From: Armatimonadota bacterium
GTDB lineage: Bacteria; Sysuimicrobiota; Sysuimicrobiia; Sysuimicrobiales; VGFF01
Direction: 5' to 3'
NCBI GenBank assembly: GCA_016868955.1
Contig: VGFF01000005.1
Location: 1 to 30,684 of the forward strand
Length of the DNA: 30,684 nucleotides
Made by a program: the position numbers and the translations under genes. The notes beneath the pieces were generated by a model. It saw only the letters and a list, made by a program, of their open reading frames with translations, searched no databases and was not told the DNA's origin. Positions 1 to 7,830 of this stretch are shown here, in pieces (the first letter of the stretch is position 1; each line of letters opens with the position of its first letter).

Positions 1-471
1 GGAGGACGCCGCGGTCACGCCCACCGGACCGTTGGGGACGGTCGCGCCCGCGACGTGCTCGGCGATCGCCATGCCCCCGTTGGGCAAGTTCCACATTACG
101 CAGTCCGTCTTGATCACGTCGAACCAAGGCGTGTAGCCCAGCGCGTCGAGGAAGGACGCGCAAGCGTCCGCTGTCCCGGTGAACAGCGTCGCCTTGCCGG
201 CCGCGAGGCGCGATCGCTTGAACGCGAAGCCGTCGGCGGCGACGACGTCGACAGCGGAGAACAGGACCTCGCTGCGCGGCGCGGGGACAGTGTGCGTGCG
301 CGTCCGCATCGACTGCGCCGTCCAATCCCAAGGGCCGATCCGCGAGCGGTGGCAGCGGTCGCGGAACGCGTACGATTCGACGACGGTACCGCCGCGCGCC
401 TGAATGCGGCCGCGAAACGCGTCGATATCGGGGATGCGGAAGCGGACCTCGGCCTCGTAGGGCGCCGTCAT
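1..471 (-). CDS. CYTH-domain protein (class IV adenylate cyclase / thiamine-triphosphatase-like), C-terminus cut by window edge
   Basis: The ATG at 471-469 opens a frame that runs off the left edge, so 157 codons are visible. The N-terminus has an EAEVRF stretch close to the CYTH signature ExExK (here ExExR). This is followed by a helix with R-x-R-I-Q-A-R-G-G and the phrase RDR, as in the start of class IV cyclases. Later segments FKRSRL (about residues 83-88), FLDALGY and VIKTD resemble the second half of the tunnel-fold domain. CYTH enzymes act on nucleoside triphosphates or triphosphorylated substrates with divalent metals in the cytoplasm; the substrate here cannot be told. The start overlaps the gcdH stop as ATGA (468-471), so the two are probably translationally coupled. 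The motif is degenerate and the protein is partial, so the family call is moderate. Confidence 0.6.
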   Translation of the reverse strand, partial: MTAPYEAEVRFRIPDIDAFRGRIQARGGTVVESYAFRDRCHRSRIGPWDWTAQSMRTRTHTVPAPRSEVLFSAVDVVAADGFAFKRSRLAAGKATLFTGTADACASFLDALGYTPWFDVIKTDCVMWNLPNGGMAIAEHVAGATVPNGPVGVTAASS

Positions 472-1646
472 TCGCCGAACGCGGCGAGCCCCGTGATCTC
501 GCGGCCCACGATCAAGGTGTGGATGTCGTATGTCCCCTCGTACGTGTCGACCGACTCCAGGTTCGTCATGTGGCGGATCGCGTGGTACTCGAGGGTGATG
601 CCGTAGCCGCCGAGAATGCTCCGGGCCTCGCGGGCGATCTCCAGCGCCAAGCGCACGTTGTTGCGCTTCGCCATCGAGACTTGCGGATACGTCATCGTGC
701 CGGCGTCCTTCATCTGGCCGAGCCGAAGCGCCAGCAGCTGCCCCGTCGTGATCCGCGTCAGCATATTGACGAGGCGCTCTTGGATGATCTGCGTCGCGGC
801 GATCGGGCGCTGAAACGCGATCCGTCCCTTCGCGTAGTCGAGCGCCTCCTCGAAGCAGGCGACCGCGGCGCCCAGCGCGCCCCAGGCGATGCCGTAGCGC
901 GCCTGCGTCAGGCATCCCAGCGCGCGCCCGAGGCCCACGGCCTTCGGAAGCTCGGCGTCGGTGGAGACCTCGACGTCCTCGAGCACGAGCTCGGAGGTCG
1001 CCGAAGCGCGCATCGACGCTTTCGTATGGATGTCGTGCGCGGCGAACCCCGGCGTGTCCGTCGGCACGATGAAGCCGCGGATCCGATCCTCGTCGTCACG
1101 AGCCCAGATGATCGCGATCTGCGACAACGAGCCGCTCGTGATCCACATCTTGTTGCCGGTGATCGACCAGCCCTTGGCTGTGCGCCGCGCGCGCGTCGTC
1201 ATCGCCGCCGGATCGCTGCCGGCCGACGGTTCGGTCAAACCGAAGCAGCCGATGATTTCGCCGGACGCCAGGAGGGGCAAGTACGCTCGCCGCTGCTCCT
1301 CGCTGCCGTACGCGTAGATCGGGTACATGACGAGCGCGCCTTGCACGCTCGCGAACGAGCGGATGCCGGAGTCGGCGCGCTCGAGCTCCTGCATGAGGAG
1401 GCCGTAGGCGACGTTGTCCAAACCGGCGCAGCCGTAATCCGCGGGCAGGTTCGCGCCGTAGACGCCAAGCGCGCCGAGCTTGGGGACGAGGTCGGTGGGG
1501 AACGTGCCGTCGAGCCACCATCGCCCGACGTGGGGCAGGATCTCGCGATCGACGAACCGGCGCATCGTGTCGCGAGTCAGGCGCTGCTCGTCGGTCAGCA
1601 GCTCGTCGACACGGTAGAAGTCGGTGATGCCAAGCATCGTCTGCAA
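468..1646 (-). CDS. gcdH: Glutaryl-CoA dehydrogenase (acyl-CoA dehydrogenase family)
   Basis: This 392-residue FAD enzyme has the full acyl-CoA dehydrogenase length. The FAD/substrate-binding segment CFGLTEPSAGSDP lies at about 134-146 and KMWITSGS at 166-173. The C-terminal VDTYEGTYDIH places the catalytic base at Glu370, and the flanking context matches glutaryl-CoA dehydrogenases specifically. An Arg in GIRSFASVQ (Arg96) matches the arginine that recognises the distal carboxylate of glutaryl-CoA. The reaction is oxidative decarboxylation of glutaryl-CoA to crotonyl-CoA in lysine, tryptophan and aromatic catabolism, with electrons passed to ETF. The start is TTG at 1646, because GGAGG at 1657-1653 sits six bases upstream; the ATG at 1637 would be too far from it. 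The stop overlaps the start of the CYTH gene. Confidence 0.9.
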   Translation of the reverse strand: MQTMLGITDFYRVDELLTDEQRLTRDTMRRFVDREILPHVGRWWLDGTFPTDLVPKLGALGVYGANLPADYGCAGLDNVAYGLLMQELERADSGIRSFASVQGALVMYPIYAYGSEEQRRAYLPLLASGEIIGCFGLTEPSAGSDPAAMTTRARRTAKGWSITGNKMWITSGSLSQIAIIWARDDEDRIRGFIVPTDTPGFAAHDIHTKASMRASATSELVLEDVEVSTDAELPKAVGLGRALGCLTQARYGIAWGALGAAVACFEEALDYAKGRIAFQRPIAATQIIQERLVNMLTRITTGQLLALRLGQMKDAGTMTYPQVSMAKRNNVRLALEIAREARSILGGYGITLEYHAIRHMTNLESVDTYEGTYDIHTLIVGREITGLAAFGE

Positions 1647-1652
1647 TGCGTT

Positions 1653-1657
1653 CCTCC
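1653..1657 (-). promoter_or_regulatory. Shine-Dalgarno site of gcdH
   Basis: GGAGG on the minus strand lies six bases before a TTG codon at 1646-1644. It decides in favour of the TTG start over the ATG three codons later. Confidence 0.65.
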
Positions 1658-1728
1658 AGAGCGGTCGTTCGACTCACCGCGGCGCGGCGAGCACCCGGCG
1701 CGCCGTTGCTGCGCTGATGCTGGCCGGG

Positions 1729-3069
1729 CTACCGCCCGGCCAGCCGCTGATTCGTGGCCTGCAACGCCCGCGCCAGCTGCGTGTCGACGCCGCGCTCGAT
1801 ATCCTCCGTCGCCAGATCGACGGCGACATCGGGTTTGATGCCGTTGCCCTCCAGGACGTTGCCGGCGCCGGTGATCAACCGCGCGATCGACACACTCATC
1901 GCAGCGCCCTGCGGCAGCGGGAACACGACGCTGACGAGCACCGCGCCGGCCGTCGGCCGGCCGATGAGCGTGGCGCGCCGGTTCTCTTGCAGCGCCGCCG
2001 CCAGCAGCTCCGCCGCGGACGAGCTACCGTCGTCGATGAGCACCGTCATCGGCAGGGCGCGGTCGACGATCGGGTTCGTCCGCGAAACGAACGTGCGCTT
2101 GCCTTCGCGGCGCGTTTCCATGGTGTAGATGTTCGTGCCCGCGGGCAGGAAGTATTCGGCGATGCGGTTCAGCTCATTGAGCAGGCCGCCAGAGTTGCCC
2201 CGCAGATCGAGCACGAGCGCGCGCATGCCCTGCTGCTGCAGATCCTCCAGGGCCTGGCGGATGCGCGGCCCCGCCTGCTGCGCGAACTGCGAGAACCGAA
2301 TATAGCCGATGCGATTGTCGAGCAGCTGGTACTCGACCGTCGGAATGACGATCGCTTCGCGCGTGATCGGTATGCTGATCGGATTCGCCTGGCCGGGGCG
2401 CTGTACGACCAGCGTGACCGTTTGCCCCTGCGGCCCGCGGATGCGCCCGGAAACGTCCTCGGAGGTCATGCCCTGCGTCGTCGTACCGTCGATGGAGAGG
2501 ATGCGGTCCCAGTTTCGGATGCCGGCGCGCTGCGCCGGCGTACCCGAGAAGACGTGTTGAATGAAGAAGCGGCCGTCGCGCGTGAGCATCGAGATGCCGA
2601 TGCCGGAGTAGCTTGCCTCGTTGCGTTGCCGGCGGATGTCCTCGGCGCGTCGCTCCGGCGAGATGAAGCCGGTGTGCGAGTCGTCGATGAACCCGGCCAT
2701 CCCTTGGCTGGCGGCGTACTGCAGTTGATCGGCCGTCACCCGGCTCTGCCCTTGCTGAATGGCGAGCTCGAATCGATTCTGGAACTCGGCCCGCGCCCGC
2801 GATTCGGTCGTCGCCGTGAGGTCGGGCAGGTTCGGCGTGACGCCGGCGCGCGTCAGAGCCCGGCGCAGGCCGTCGACAGCCGCCCCAAGGAGCTTGATCG
2901 GATCCTGCTCTTCGTAGTGATTCTCGCGAATCGCTTGCAGCGCCGCGAACACGATCGTGGCGCTCGGCGCCTGCGCACGCGCCGCGCCGAGCGGCACGAG
3001 ACCGCCGACTGCGAGCGCCAAGATCAGCAGCGCGATCACCGTGCCTCTTCCGATGGCGGGGTTCTTCAC
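1729..3069 (-). CDS. S41-family C-terminal processing protease-like protein with PDZ domain
   Basis: This 446-residue protein is exported or membrane-anchored: residues 1-34 form a signal peptide with a basic start, a hydrophobic core and an Ala-rich end at AARAQA. A PDZ domain (about 152-227) is followed by the S41 catalytic core with LDLRGNSGG and DDGSSSAAE, in which Ser351 aligns with the nucleophile of CtpA-type proteases. The lysine general base expected 25 residues later is replaced by Ala376 (GRPTAGAVL instead of the usual GKTFGKG type). It may therefore use a different S41 mechanism or be inactive. The start is GTG at 3069 with GGAGG at 3083-3079. The frame stays open to 3183, but the upstream codons lack a comparable SD and would spoil the signal peptide. 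S41 proteases process or degrade periplasmic proteins. Confidence 0.85.
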   Translation of the reverse strand: MKNPAIGRGTVIALLILALAVGGLVPLGAARAQAPSATIVFAALQAIRENHYEEQDPIKLLGAAVDGLRRALTRAGVTPNLPDLTATTESRARAEFQNRFELAIQQGQSRVTADQLQYAASQGMAGFIDDSHTGFISPERRAEDIRRQRNEASYSGIGISMLTRDGRFFIQHVFSGTPAQRAGIRNWDRILSIDGTTTQGMTSEDVSGRIRGPQGQTVTLVVQRPGQANPISIPITREAIVIPTVEYQLLDNRIGYIRFSQFAQQAGPRIRQALEDLQQQGMRALVLDLRGNSGGLLNELNRIAEYFLPAGTNIYTMETRREGKRTFVSRTNPIVDRALPMTVLIDDGSSSAAELLAAALQENRRATLIGRPTAGAVLVSVVFPLPQGAAMSVSIARLITGAGNVLEGNGIKPDVAVDLATEDIERGVDTQLARALQATNQRLAGR

Positions 3070-3078
3070 GGATTCATG

Positions 3079-3083
3079 CCTCC
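3079..3083 (-). promoter_or_regulatory. Shine-Dalgarno site of the S41 protease gene
   Basis: GGAGG on minus, nine bases before GTG 3069-3067. It supports the shorter signal-peptide-bearing start. Confidence 0.55.
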
Positions 3084-3109
3084 ATGCGCTTCGCCCGAAG
3101 CGCCCCTTC

Positions 3110-3135
3110 ATTCTACGTCTTGAGGAGCTTGCCAA
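3110..3135 (-). promoter_or_regulatory. Weak candidate promoter upstream of the S41 gene
   Basis: On minus, TAGAAT (3115-3110) resembles a -10 box and TTGGCA (3135-3130) a -35 box. The spacer is only 14 bases, shorter than the usual 16-18. It lies in the 196-bp gap between mutM and the S41 gene, the largest gene-free stretch in the left third. Confidence 0.25.
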
Positions 3136-3265
3136 GGCTACGCGGGCGATCGTTCCCTGGATTGCGCAGGCGCCGGCGGACATCGCTCAGCATGTCGAGT
3201 GCCAGCGCCGTTCCCTGAGGGTCAACGCCGGCCGCGACGATAGGATTCCCGCACGACCGCGCTGC

Positions 3266-4069
3266 TCATCGACCCTTCGCGGCGGGCTCCGGCTGGCAGC
3301 GAGCGCACCAGAAGCCCGGTCGACCGGCGATCCGCGCGGTCATGATCGGCGCGCCGCACACGGCGCACGGCTGCCCGCCGCGATCGTAGACGCGCAACGG
3401 AAACGTGCCGGCCTTGCCGTCGAGATCCAGGAACGGCGGGTAACCGCCGCGCCGGATCGCCTCCCGCATCGTCTTGCGGATCAAGTCGGCGATCGCGCCG
3501 CGTTCGCGGTCCGAGAGATCGGTGCCCTTCCTGCGCGGGTCGACGCCAGCGCGAAATAGGATCTCCAAGGCGTATAGGTTGCCCAGGCCGGGGAATCGGT
3601 CCTGATCGGAGAGGAGCGCTCGTACCGCTCCGCGCCCATTGAGCGCGGCCGTGATCGAGGTAGCCGGCATCGTTAGGGGATCCGTGGCGACCGCCACCGT
3701 CGCGTCGCGGGCGACGAAGTCGAGCGTGCTCAACTGCAGCTCGCGAAACTCCAAGGTCGCTCCCCCGTCGAGGCGCCAAACGAGGGCGGTCAGGCGATCG
3801 GGCTCGACCGCCGTGATGCGCCAGAGCAGCACGCCCCAAAGCTTGAAGTGAAAGACGAGATCCTCGGGACCGTCCAGCGCCACGACGAGACGCTTGCCGG
3901 CGCGGCGAACCGCGTTGACGCGCCGACCGACGAGCCGCGCCCGCACTTCGCGGGCATCGAGGCCGCCGTAGCCTCCGAGCTTGAACAAGTCCACCGCGAC
4001 GATCCGCCGGCCGGCGAGGCGCGAAGCGAGGCCACGAGCGACGATCTCGACTTCCGGCAGTTCCGGCAT
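3266..4069 (-). CDS. mutM: Formamidopyrimidine-DNA glycosylase (Fpg/MutM)
   Basis: This intact 267-residue protein begins MPELPEVE, with the catalytic Pro2 and Glu3 that remain after Met removal. The conserved lysine of the N-terminal domain is in RAGKRL (about residue 59). The helix-two-turn-helix part contains PGLGNLYALEILFRAGVDP. A complete C-terminal zinc finger follows (CAVC ... CARC). Fpg enzymes excise 8-oxoguanine and ring-opened purines and cleave the abasic site by beta/delta elimination. The gene starts at an ATG three bases after the stop of a second, damaged Fpg-family gene and has no clear SD of its own, so it probably depends on upstream translation. Substrate preference within the Fpg/Nei family is not certain from sequence. 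Confidence 0.92.
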   Translation of the reverse strand: MPELPEVEIVARGLASRLAGRRIVAVDLFKLGGYGGLDAREVRARLVGRRVNAVRRAGKRLVVALDGPEDLVFHFKLWGVLLWRITAVEPDRLTALVWRLDGGATLEFRELQLSTLDFVARDATVAVATDPLTMPATSITAALNGRGAVRALLSDQDRFPGLGNLYALEILFRAGVDPRRKGTDLSDRERGAIADLIRKTMREAIRRGGYPPFLDLDGKAGTFPLRVYDRGGQPCAVCGAPIMTARIAGRPGFWCARCQPEPAAKGR

Positions 4070-4072
4070 CGG

Positions 4073-4929
4073 CTACCGCAGCAGCCGCGACAGGCGGCGA
4101 TCGGCGAAGACCTTGCCCTGGGCTTGGCAGGTCGGACAGTAGTACGTCTCCCGCTCGGCGTAAGCGACGAAGCGGATGACGTCGCCCCAGCGCGGGCACG
4201 GTTCGCCCCCGTGATGGTGCACGCGGTACAGCGCGATGGGCTCTCGGATCGGTAACGCGTCGCTGAACTCGGCGCGGTTCTCTTCGACGCCGCGCCGCAA
4301 AACGCCCTGGATCGCCGCGTGTAGCGCCGCGATCGCCTCTTCCGTCAGCGCCTCAGTGCGCGCGAACGGGGACAGCCGCGCTTCCCACAGTATCTCGTCG
4401 CCGTAGCCGTTGCCGATGCCCGCGATCGGCCGTTGCTGCGTGATTAAATGCTTCAGAGTCGCGCGGTCGGCCGCGAGCGCGGCCCGCAACGCGTCCAGCG
4501 TGAACGCCTCCGAGAGCGTCCCCAACCCAGGCGCGCCAGCGGCTCCCGGGATTCCAACGCGGCCGTTCGTTCCAAGCGCACTGACGCGCGTTTCTTCGGC
4601 CCGGCCTCCGTCAAGTGGAGCGCGGTGCCGCCGTCGAAGCCAATGACTAGGGACACGTCGCGTCCCGGTTTCTTGACCGCTTCGAAGGAGCGCAACCGCC
4701 CCACCTTCATCAGTTGGATGACGAAGCTCAGGTCGCCGGTAAGGTCGTCGCCGAGGTACTTTCCGCAGCGGCGCACCTCCGCGACGCGCTCTCCGAGAGC
4801 CGCCTCCAGGGGTGGTTCCACGGATTTCAGGATGTACACCTGGCGGACCTCGACACGGTCGACGCGGCGTCCGGAGAGAAGCCTCTCCAGGTTCTCGCGC
4901 GCCACCTCGAGGAAGGGGATCTCAGGCAT
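4073..4929 (-). pseudogene. Second Fpg/Nei-family DNA glycosylase, frameshifted
   Basis: The first part (4929 to about 4530) encodes an Fpg N-terminal domain starting MPEIPFLEV with Pro2 and Glu3 kept, plus CGKYLG and a KVGRLR strand. The second part (about 4540 to 4073), in another frame, encodes the helix-two-turn-helix (IAGIGNGYGDEILW) and a C-terminal finger. The halves meet at LARL / LGTLSEAFTL near 4530-4540. The total length, 857 bases, is one short of a multiple of three, so one base is missing, most simply a G in the local CTGGGTTGGGG run. The zinc finger reads CPRWG ... CPTC, so one of the four zinc cysteines is Trp (TGG for TGC), a second sign of decay. The start overlaps the alaX stop by eight bases. 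A sequencing error at the G run is the alternative explanation for the frameshift only. Confidence 0.8.
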
Positions 4930-6109
4930 TGGCGGTGGTCTCCACCAACCAGACGCGCGCCCGCGCGATCGCCGCCGCCGTCACCTCGGACGGGACGCTG
5001 CCTTGCGCGAAGGTGGCATTGCCGCCGCCGCGACCCCCCAACGCCTCGCAGGCACGGCGCAGGAGGGCCGCCATGTCGCCCGCCGCGTCGGCGGCGCGCG
5101 CGAAAACGAGGTGACCGTCCGAGCCCAACAGCGCGGTCGCGCCTTCGGCTTGGATGTGGCGCGCCGCCGCAAGCAAAGCGCCCGCGTCGCGGCCGCCCTC
5201 TTGGTGAGCGACGATTCCGTCCGACGCCGACGCGAGCCAACGATCCGCTTCCAACGCGATGAGGCGCGAGCGCGATGCCTCCGCCTCGCGCCCGCTCTCC
5301 TCCGCGCGCTGGCGCAACCGCGTCAGCGCGGCGTCGAGTTCGCGATCGGAGACCGACAGCGTCTGGCTCCAGCGCGCGACGAGCGCGTGCTTGGCGGCGT
5401 AGTCGGCGAGCGCGCGGCGGCCGCAGCAGAATTCGATGCGCAGGCCGCCGCGGCGGCGCTCCCATCGTAGGAGCTTGATCGGGCCGATCTCGCCGGTACG
5501 CGCGGCGTGCGTGCCGGCGCAAGCCGAGACGTCGAATTGGTCGATGGTCACGACGCGCAGGTCGCCGTCGCGTTTTGGCGGGCGGCGCAGACCGAGCGAC
5601 GTGGCTTCATCGCTGGATACGACGCGGGCGTCGATCGTGCGGTTCTCGAGGACGATGCGATTCGCCAGCGCTTCGATCGCGGCTGCTTGGTCCTCGTCCA
5701 ACGACGCCAGATCGAGATCGAGCGTGCAGCGCTCCCCGATGTGCACCGACAAGGTGGCCGCGCCGCAGACCTGGAGGCAGGCCGCCGAGAGGACGTGCTG
5801 GCCGCTGTGCTGCTGCGTGAGATCGGTGCGGCGGTCGCGGTCGATCTCGCCGCGCACGCGCCGGCCTGCCCAGCCGCCGCCGTCGCCTTCGACGACGTGG
5901 ACGATCTCGTCCCCATCGAGGACGTCGACGACCGGGAGTCCGCCGAGGCGGCCGCGGTCGTGAGGCTGCCCGCCGCTCGTCGGATAGAACGCCGTCGCGT
6001 CGAGCACGACGTTCGTGCGCCCGCCCTCGGCGGGCGACGCACGCGTCACCGTGGCCTCGAACTCGAGCAAGCGGGCGTCATCGTGGTACAAACGGTGCGT
6101 CGCGATCAC
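4922..6109 (-). CDS. alaX: Alanyl-tRNA editing protein, long AlaX type with DHHA1 domain
   Basis: This 395-residue homologue of the editing half of alanyl-tRNA synthetase hydrolyses mischarged Ser- or Gly-tRNA(Ala) in trans. The N-terminal beta domain has FYPTSGGQPHDRG (about 41-53). The zinc ligands are HSGQH (His101, His105) and CAGTH (Cys197, His201). A charged, coiled-coil-prone linker (about 255-290) precedes a C-terminal DHHA1 domain with the glycine motif GGRGGG (358-363). No aminoacylation or anticodon domain is present. The start is GTG at 6109 (MIATHRLYHDD in translation), which matches typical AlaX N-termini, although a good SD is not visible. It heads the minus-strand run alaX-fpg-mutM; its stop overlaps the damaged fpg gene by eight bases. 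Confidence 0.88.
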   Translation of the reverse strand: MIATHRLYHDDARLLEFEATVTRASPAEGGRTNVVLDATAFYPTSGGQPHDRGRLGGLPVVDVLDGDEIVHVVEGDGGGWAGRRVRGEIDRDRRTDLTQQHSGQHVLSAACLQVCGAATLSVHIGERCTLDLDLASLDEDQAAAIEALANRIVLENRTIDARVVSSDEATSLGLRRPPKRDGDLRVVTIDQFDVSACAGTHAARTGEIGPIKLLRWERRRGGLRIEFCCGRRALADYAAKHALVARWSQTLSVSDRELDAALTRLRQRAEESGREAEASRSRLIALEADRWLASASDGIVAHQEGGRDAGALLAAARHIQAEGATALLGSDGHLVFARAADAAGDMAALLRRACEALGGRGGGNATFAQGSVPSEVTAAAIARARVWLVETTANA

Positions 6110-6191
6110 CCGCCATCGTTCGACCCCGTCGCCGAGCGATCCTCGAACGCCTTCCGTGGCTCGCTGGTATTGGCGCTATCTATGGGATTCA

Positions 6192-6220
6192 TTGACAGCC
6201 CGAAATCGGCTATGCTAGCC
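6192..6220 (+). promoter_or_regulatory. Candidate promoter for the cold-shock gene
   Basis: A consensus TTGACA at 6192-6197 is followed by TATGCT at 6211-6216 (spacer 13) or CTAGCC at 6215-6220 (spacer 17). Neither pairing is ideal, so only the -35 box is convincing. It lies in the 181-bp gap between the divergent alaX and csp genes and would give a leader of about 65 bases, plausible for a cold-shock mRNA. Confidence 0.4.
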
Positions 6221-6290
6221 TCCCGTTGACGGAGCAGCAGTCGTATCGGCCTTCGTCAGCAATCGTTGGTACGGAAGGAGCACAGGTCTG

Positions 6291-6491
6291 ATGGTGCAAG
6301 GCAAGGTCAAATGGTTTAGCGCGGAGAAGGGGTACGGTTTCATCGAAGTCGAGGGTAGCCGCGACGTATTCGTCCACTTCAGCGCGATCAACGCCGAAGG
6401 GTACCGCAGCTTGCAGGAAGGGCAAGTGGTCGAGTTCGAGGTCACGGAGGGCAAGAAGGGCCCGCAGGCCGCGAACGTCCAACTCGTGTAA
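6291..6491 (+). CDS. Cold-shock protein (CspA family)
   Basis: This 66-residue single cold-shock domain is of standard length. Both RNA-binding motifs are present: KGYGFIEV (RNP1, about 13-20) and DVFVHFSAI (RNP2, about 25-33), with WF at 8-9. Such proteins bind single-stranded RNA/DNA and act as RNA chaperones in the cytoplasm. An AAGGAG SD sits about ten bases before the ATG. The gene is monocistronic, with a candidate promoter upstream and a strong terminator just downstream. Confidence 0.96.
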   Translation: MVQGKVKWFSAEKGYGFIEVEGSRDVFVHFSAINAEGYRSLQEGQVVEFEVTEGKKGPQAANVQLV

Positions 6492-6513
6492 ACCGAGACC
6501 GCAAATTCATCAC

Positions 6514-6547
6514 GAGAGCCCCGGCCACCTGGGCTCTCTTCTTCTTT
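6514..6547 (+). terminator. Rho-independent terminator of the cold-shock gene
   Basis: A perfect 8-bp stem, GAGAGCCC (6514-6521) with GGGCTCTC (6531-6538), encloses a nine-base loop. It is followed by a T-rich tract TTCTTCTTT, 22 bases after the csp stop. Confidence 0.85.
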
Positions 6548-6592
6548 CGCCGCACGGAAACGTTCGCCGCTTAGGATCGTTGAGGTGTGCCC

Positions 6593-6856
6593 ATGTTCGA
6601 TTTCGCGCGGCTCGCGAAAGACCTCTTCGCGCTCTACCAGCTCATCCTCCTCGGGCGCATCATTCTGAGCTGGGTTCCGGGCATCGACCGCCGGCACCCG
6701 GCGGCCCGGTTCCTGATCCAGATCACCGACCCGTACCTAGAACCGTTTCGCCGCGTGATTCCGCCCGTTGGCGGCCTCGACATCTCCCCGATCATCGCCT
6801 TCTTCGTGCTGAGGATCGCGCAGGAGCTCGTTATCGCCGCGCTCGGCGGTCTGTAA
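6593..6856 (+). CDS. YggT-family membrane protein
   Basis: This 87-residue protein has two hydrophobic segments (about 10-28 and 62-83) separated by the family hallmark DPYLEPFRRVIPP (about 48-60), then GGLDISPIIAFFVL. YggT proteins are small inner-membrane proteins associated in various bacteria with osmotic tolerance, chloroplast/cyanobacterial nucleoid organisation or cell division loci; the exact function is unsettled. I place the start at the ATG 6593, seven bases after GAGG (6582-6585). A GTG two codons earlier is also open but overlaps the SD. It converges with the AEC transporter gene, with only six bases between the stops. Confidence 0.85.
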   Translation: MFDFARLAKDLFALYQLILLGRIILSWVPGIDRRHPAARFLIQITDPYLEPFRRVIPPVGGLDISPIIAFFVLRIAQELVIAALGGL

Positions 6857-6862
6857 TCGCCG

Positions 6863-7729
6863 CTACAACAACGCCAGCAGCACCGTCAGCGTCAAGAAGC
6901 TCAGAATCGTCGAGGTGAAAACGGCCGTCGCCACGAACCCCGGGCGGCAATTGAACTCGGCGGCGTAGAGGAATGCGTTCACCGCTGTCGGCATCGCAGT
7001 CTGCACGATCGCGACGTTGCGGGCCATGCCGCTGAGACCGAACGCGGGCGCCAACGCGAACGCGAGCAACGGCGACAGCAGCAGCCGCATCGCGAGCGCG
7101 ATGCCGAGATCCGGTTCCAACTGCATGGCCTTCGCGCGTGACAATTGCACGCCGAGCGTCACGAGCAGCAACGGGATCGAGCCCGCGGCCAACACGGAAA
7201 CTGGACGGCTGATCACCTCCGGCACGGTCCAGCCGAGCGTGGAAACGACGGCGCCGGTGATCGCCGCGTAGACGATCGGCAGCCGGACAACGTCGCGGAC
7301 GGCGCGGCGAAAATCGCCGCCGCCGGCCCAGGCCGCGACGACCGCCGCCAGCCCAATGCCAATCGTGGCGCTCGTCAGGAAGACGAACATCGCCAGGCGG
7401 AATCCCTCGGCGCCGAAGGCGAACAGATTCAGCGCCAACCCATAGTTGCCGCTGTTCATCATGATGACCGACAAGATGAATCCGGCGGCCGCTTGCCGGC
7501 GCTGGCGGGTCGCCCACGCGATGGCGAGCGAGAGGCCGAGCAGGAGCACCACGTGGACGGTCGCGTAGAGGAAGATCCGCGCGCCGTCGCCCTCGGTCGC
7601 GCGGTACTTCACGAGGGATTCGAAAATTAACGCAGGCGTGAACAGGTACATCGACACCGGCGACAACGAACCGACGTCGACGGAGCGCTGGCGCCCGAGC
7701 CAGAACCCGGACCCGATCAGCAAGATCAC
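6863..7729 (-). CDS. AEC (auxin efflux carrier) family transporter
   Basis: This polytopic membrane protein has about nine to ten hydrophobic segments in two inverted halves. Family features are YLFTPALIFESL near the N-terminus, SGNYGLALNLFAFG in the middle and VQTAMPTAVNAFLYA in the C-half. AEC proteins are secondary carriers for organic acids such as malate or malonate, or for amino acids; the substrate is unknown here. The only standard start codon in this frame is the GTG at 7729, which would cut off part of the first membrane helix. The frame continues upstream to 7795 and encodes a natural AEC N-terminus (VILPIIVPVILLIG). A CTG at 7783, ten bases after a GAGG, could be the true start. 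Confidence 0.85.
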   Translation of the reverse strand: MILLIGSGFWLGRQRSVDVGSLSPVSMYLFTPALIFESLVKYRATEGDGARIFLYATVHVVLLLGLSLAIAWATRQRRQAAAGFILSVIMMNSGNYGLALNLFAFGAEGFRLAMFVFLTSATIGIGLAAVVAAWAGGGDFRRAVRDVVRLPIVYAAITGAVVSTLGWTVPEVISRPVSVLAAGSIPLLLVTLGVQLSRAKAMQLEPDLGIALAMRLLLSPLLAFALAPAFGLSGMARNVAIVQTAMPTAVNAFLYAAEFNCRPGFVATAVFTSTILSFLTLTVLLALL

Positions 7730-7830
7730 CGGTACGATGATCGGCAGAATGACGGCGGCCAGCGAGAGGGTACGGTCGGTCAGGAGCGGCTCACCTCACC
7801 GTCCGCGTTCGCGGGGAGCGGGGCCGCGGC

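Noticed and set aside
519..3123. Long plus-strand frames at 519-1838 and 1624-3123
   Set aside because: They mirror gcdH and the S41 gene, and their composition is typical of shadow reading.
4525..4550. Programmed -1 frameshift between the two fpg halves
   Set aside because: There is no X-XXY-YYZ slippery heptamer of the usual kind or downstream pseudoknot that I can recognise, and the product has a damaged zinc finger. Mutation or sequencing error is simpler.
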